From: Planctomycetota bacterium
GTDB taxonomy: Bacteria > Planctomycetota > SZUA-567 > H5-PLA8
NCBI GenBank assembly: GCA_016200135.1
Contig: JACQFI010000071.1
Span: 1 to 60,969 of the forward strand
Length of the DNA: 60,969 bases
Direction: 5' to 3'
Each line of letters begins with the position of its first letter. The first letter of the stretch is position 1. This document shows, piece by piece, positions 59,085 to 60,969 of the stretch. The translations under genes and the position numbers were made by a program. Under the pieces are notes generated by a model that was not told the DNA's origin, ran no database searches, and saw only the letters and a program-made list of their open reading frames with translations.

Positions 59085-60164
59085 TTAAGCTTTGGTCTCA
59101 GCGCCGCAGGTCTTGCGCACCATCAGGCTCGGTTTGACGATCTTCTGCGGCACGGGGTCTTCGCGGAGCGGGCCGTCCAGCAGGCCCACGAGCATGCGCA
59201 CGGCCTCGCGGCCCTTCTCCCGGAAGGGGTGGTACACGGTCGTGAGCTCCGGATACGCATAGCGCGAGTTCACTTCGTCGTCGAAGCCGGCGACGGCGAT
59301 GTCTTCGGGCACGCGCAGGCCGCGTTCGCGGAAGGCCTTCAAGAAACCGTACGCGGCGCAGTCGATGCCGGCGAAGACGGCTTCGGGCAGCGCCTGCTTC
59401 GGCAGCGCCTTGGCCGTGCGGTAGGCGATCTCGAAGAGGTGGTCCTTGCCCTGGTCGGCCTGCGGGGCTTCGTGCAGCAGCAGTTCGCGGCCGGAGGGCA
59501 GCGCGAGGTCCGCGAGCGCCTGCTTGTAGCCGGCGCAGATCTCCTGCGACTGCGGCGAGTTCGGCCCCGTGAGGTAAATGCCGATGCGCTTGCGCCCGGT
59601 GCTCGCGAGGTGCCGCGTCATCTCATACGCGCCCGCGTAGCAGTCCGTCCCGACGTTGGGGTACGCGAACGCGCGCTTCGAGAGCGAGTGCACGACCACG
59701 AACGGCACGTTGCGGGTGCGCAGCCACGGCGCGACCTCGCGCTCGAACTCCTCGATGAAGGTGGCGAGCAGAATCCAGATCAGCCCGTCCACCATGCCGC
59801 GTTCGATGAGCTGGAGCGACTTGCCGTAACCTTCGCCCCAGTTCGCGCCGAACATCAGCAGCGAGTACGGGCTGGCGGAGCCGTGGAGTTCGTCCTCGAT
59901 GCCGCGCGAGGTCTTCGTGTAGACGTAGTTATCGAGCGCGAAGCCGCTGAGGTTGCCCATCAGGCCCAGGCAGTGCGTCTTGCCCGTGCGCAGCAGCCGC
60001 GCGTGGTAGTTCTGGCGGTAGCCGAGCTTCTCCGCGGCGTCGAGCACGCGCTGCCGCGTGGCCTGGCTGACCCAGGGGTCCTTGCGGCTGAAGATCTTCG
60101 AGACCGCCGCCTGCGAGACGCCGGCCTCCTTCGCCACGTCGTACATGGTGATGCGCCGCATCAT
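59085..60164 (-). CDS. LacI family transcriptional regulator
   Basis: The product is 359 aa. The N-terminal LacI helix-turn-helix is clear (TMYDVAKEAGVSQAAVSKIF, residues ~6-25; the hinge region includes LDAAEKLGYRQNYHARLLRTG). The sensor domain has LGLMGNLS, GLIWILL, IGIYLTGPNSPQSQEICAGYKQAL, AVFAGIDCAAYGFLKAF and IAVAGFDDE. It probably regulates the surrounding catabolic genes (beta-helix, amidohydrolase, nitrilase, DUF6785 protein). Start: ATG at 60164, immediately after the stop of the upstream beta-helix gene (TAGATG), so it is translationally coupled to it. Confidence 0.92.
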   Translation of the reverse strand: MMRRITMYDVAKEAGVSQAAVSKIFSRKDPWVSQATRQRVLDAAEKLGYRQNYHARLLRTGKTHCLGLMGNLSGFALDNYVYTKTSRGIEDELHGSASPYSLLMFGANWGEGYGKSLQLIERGMVDGLIWILLATFIEEFEREVAPWLRTRNVPFVVVHSLSKRAFAYPNVGTDCYAGAYEMTRHLASTGRKRIGIYLTGPNSPQSQEICAGYKQALADLALPSGRELLLHEAPQADQGKDHLFEIAYRTAKALPKQALPEAVFAGIDCAAYGFLKAFRERGLRVPEDIAVAGFDDEVNSRYAYPELTTVYHPFREKGREAVRMLVGLLDGPLREDPVPQKIVKPSLMVRKTCGAETKA

Positions 60165-60969
60165 CTACTTCTCCAATCCCGCGGGCGCCGCCGGGGCGGC
60201 TTTCGGTTCCTTGCCGCCGTTCTCGAAGACGCCCAGGTCCGGGGCCTTGCCCGCGAACGCAAGCGCCACGCCCTGCCCGGCGGCCCACTTGAGCGGCTCG
60301 GCGAGCGTGAGGACGTTCTTCTCGAAGTCCACCTTCACGATCTTGACGGCCATCGCCTGGCCCTGGATCTGGATCTCGTCGCCTTCCAGGCCCTCGATGC
60401 CGTAGCCGTCGCAGAACCAGTTCGCGTCTAGCACGGAGAGGGCCGTGCCCTCGCCAGCGTCCTTGGTCTGCGTGAGGAACGCGCCCGCGTCGATGGCCGG
60501 GCTGCCGGTCTTCAGGTGAAAGTCGCGCTTGTCCGGGTCGGCGAACTGCGGGTCGGCCTCGAGCAGGTCCTTCATGACCTCGGCGCGGTTGGATCTCCAC
60601 CAGGCCAGGTCCTGCGCGGGCGGGTTGTTGTTCAGGTCGCGCGCGCCCTGCACGATCAGGTACTTCTCGCCCGCCGCGCCGCCGAAGAGCATATTGTGGT
60701 CGAAGACGTAACCCTGCGTGCCGCCGAGGAAGACCTGCACGGGCTTGCCGTCGAGTTCCTTGAACCACTCCCAGCGCTTGTCGTTCCGCTCGAAGGTGGT
60801 CTTGAGCAGGATGTTGTTCTTCAGTTCGTTGCCTTCGAAGGTGTATTTGTCGTCCTTCCTTCCGGCGAGCGAGATGCCGCAGTAGTGATTCTTGTAGAAG
60901 ACGTTGTGGCAGACGCGGTTGTTCGTGTTGAAGCGCGCTTCCTCCGGGTAGAGCGTCAGGTCCAGAGCC
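60165..60969 (-). CDS. Beta-helix protein, C-terminal part (truncated by window end)
   Basis: The frame is open to the last base of the window; 267 codons including the stop are visible and the 5' end is missing. Visible coils (NNRVCHNVFYKNHYCGISLAG; YVFDHNMLFGG) fit a right-handed beta-helix. The final ~90 residues (AGAFLTQTKDAGEG...DGYGIEGLEGDEIQIQG...GKAPDLGVFE) match the C-terminal module of the 56416 protein in order and spacing. The stop TAG touches the LacI ATG. The nearest in-frame start inside the window, GTG at 60740, is not the true start because the frame continues upstream. Confidence 0.8.
   Translation of the reverse strand, partial: ALDLTLYPEEARFNTNNRVCHNVFYKNHYCGISLAGRKDDKYTFEGNELKNNILLKTTFERNDKRWEWFKELDGKPVQVFLGGTQGYVFDHNMLFGGAAGEKYLIVQGARDLNNNPPAQDLAWWRSNRAEVMKDLLEADPQFADPDKRDFHLKTGSPAIDAGAFLTQTKDAGEGTALSVLDANWFCDGYGIEGLEGDEIQIQGQAMAVKIVKVDFEKNVLTLAEPLKWAAGQGVALAFAGKAPDLGVFENGGKEPKAAPAAPAGLEK

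Overview
The window is about 61 kb of G+C-rich bacterial chromosome with 50 well-supported protein genes (the last one cut by the window end), one tRNA and a dense set of intergenic repeats. The organism is most likely a member of the Planctomycetota or a close PVC relative. Evidence: membrane-anchored proteins opening with an RFGLRTL or RFSLKTLV motif (2344-2802, 50219-50887); many proteins built as zinc ribbon, Pro/Ala-rich linker and one membrane helix (20051, 38088, 44169); and a large set of secreted carbohydrate-active families (two DUF4091/GH123-like proteins, four parallel beta-helix proteins, a DUF1080 protein, a DUF6785-type membrane protein). The lineage call is inference; no 16S gene is present.

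Layout. 1-8.2 kb: two secreted GH123-like proteins, tRNA-Leu(UAG), and a minus-strand operon with two different nucleoside 2-deoxyribosyltransferase-fold proteins around a lipoprotein. 8.6-12.7 kb: a Gfo/Idh/MocA oxidoreductase, a His-rich secreted protein, and a short-chain reductase overlapping an alkyl-DHAP synthase homologue (probable ether-lipid pair). 13-21 kb: housekeeping metabolism on the plus strand: two membrane proteins, NadC, a Cys-rich protein, a PyrK-like flavoprotein, a membrane-tethered NAD(P)H-hydrate epimerase with a decayed duplicate domain, a PhnP-like metallo-beta-lactamase and a zinc-ribbon membrane protein. 21.2-26 kb: a two-gene pyruvate:ferredoxin oxidoreductase divergent from a LysR regulator. 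27.8-29.7 kb: an AT-rich island encoding a SLATT-like two-helix membrane protein and a P-loop nucleotide kinase-like/Nudix fusion, overlapping by 35 nt. This is the best candidate for an undescribed conflict or anti-phage system. 29.8-40 kb: HisS, a cyclic-nucleotide-binding protein translationally coupled to a HEAT/TPR protein, and small or membrane proteins. 40.5-50.1 kb: a polysaccharide-degradation operon headed by a GntR/LacI chimeric regulator (SGNH esterase, beta-helix, beta-propeller, DUF1080, polysaccharide-lyase-like and beta-helix proteins). 52-61 kb: a second catabolic cluster containing a LacI regulator, two beta-helix proteins, a histidine phosphatase, an amidohydrolase, a secreted nitrilase-fold enzyme and a DUF6785-type multi-pass protein.

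Almost every long intergenic gap holds dispersed palindromic repeats. At least six families can be told apart by eye: a ~90-115 bp palindrome with CCACGACTTCAACACAGAG arms (seven copies, one with matched changes in both arms), a long CCAGGG/CCCTGG repeat family, an AATCCCC/GGGGATT hairpin family, CCGTAG/CTACGG hairpins, CGCAGGC hairpins, and a cluster of six ~20 bp palindromes. Where a Shine-Dalgarno sequence decided a start codon, this is stated in the entry.
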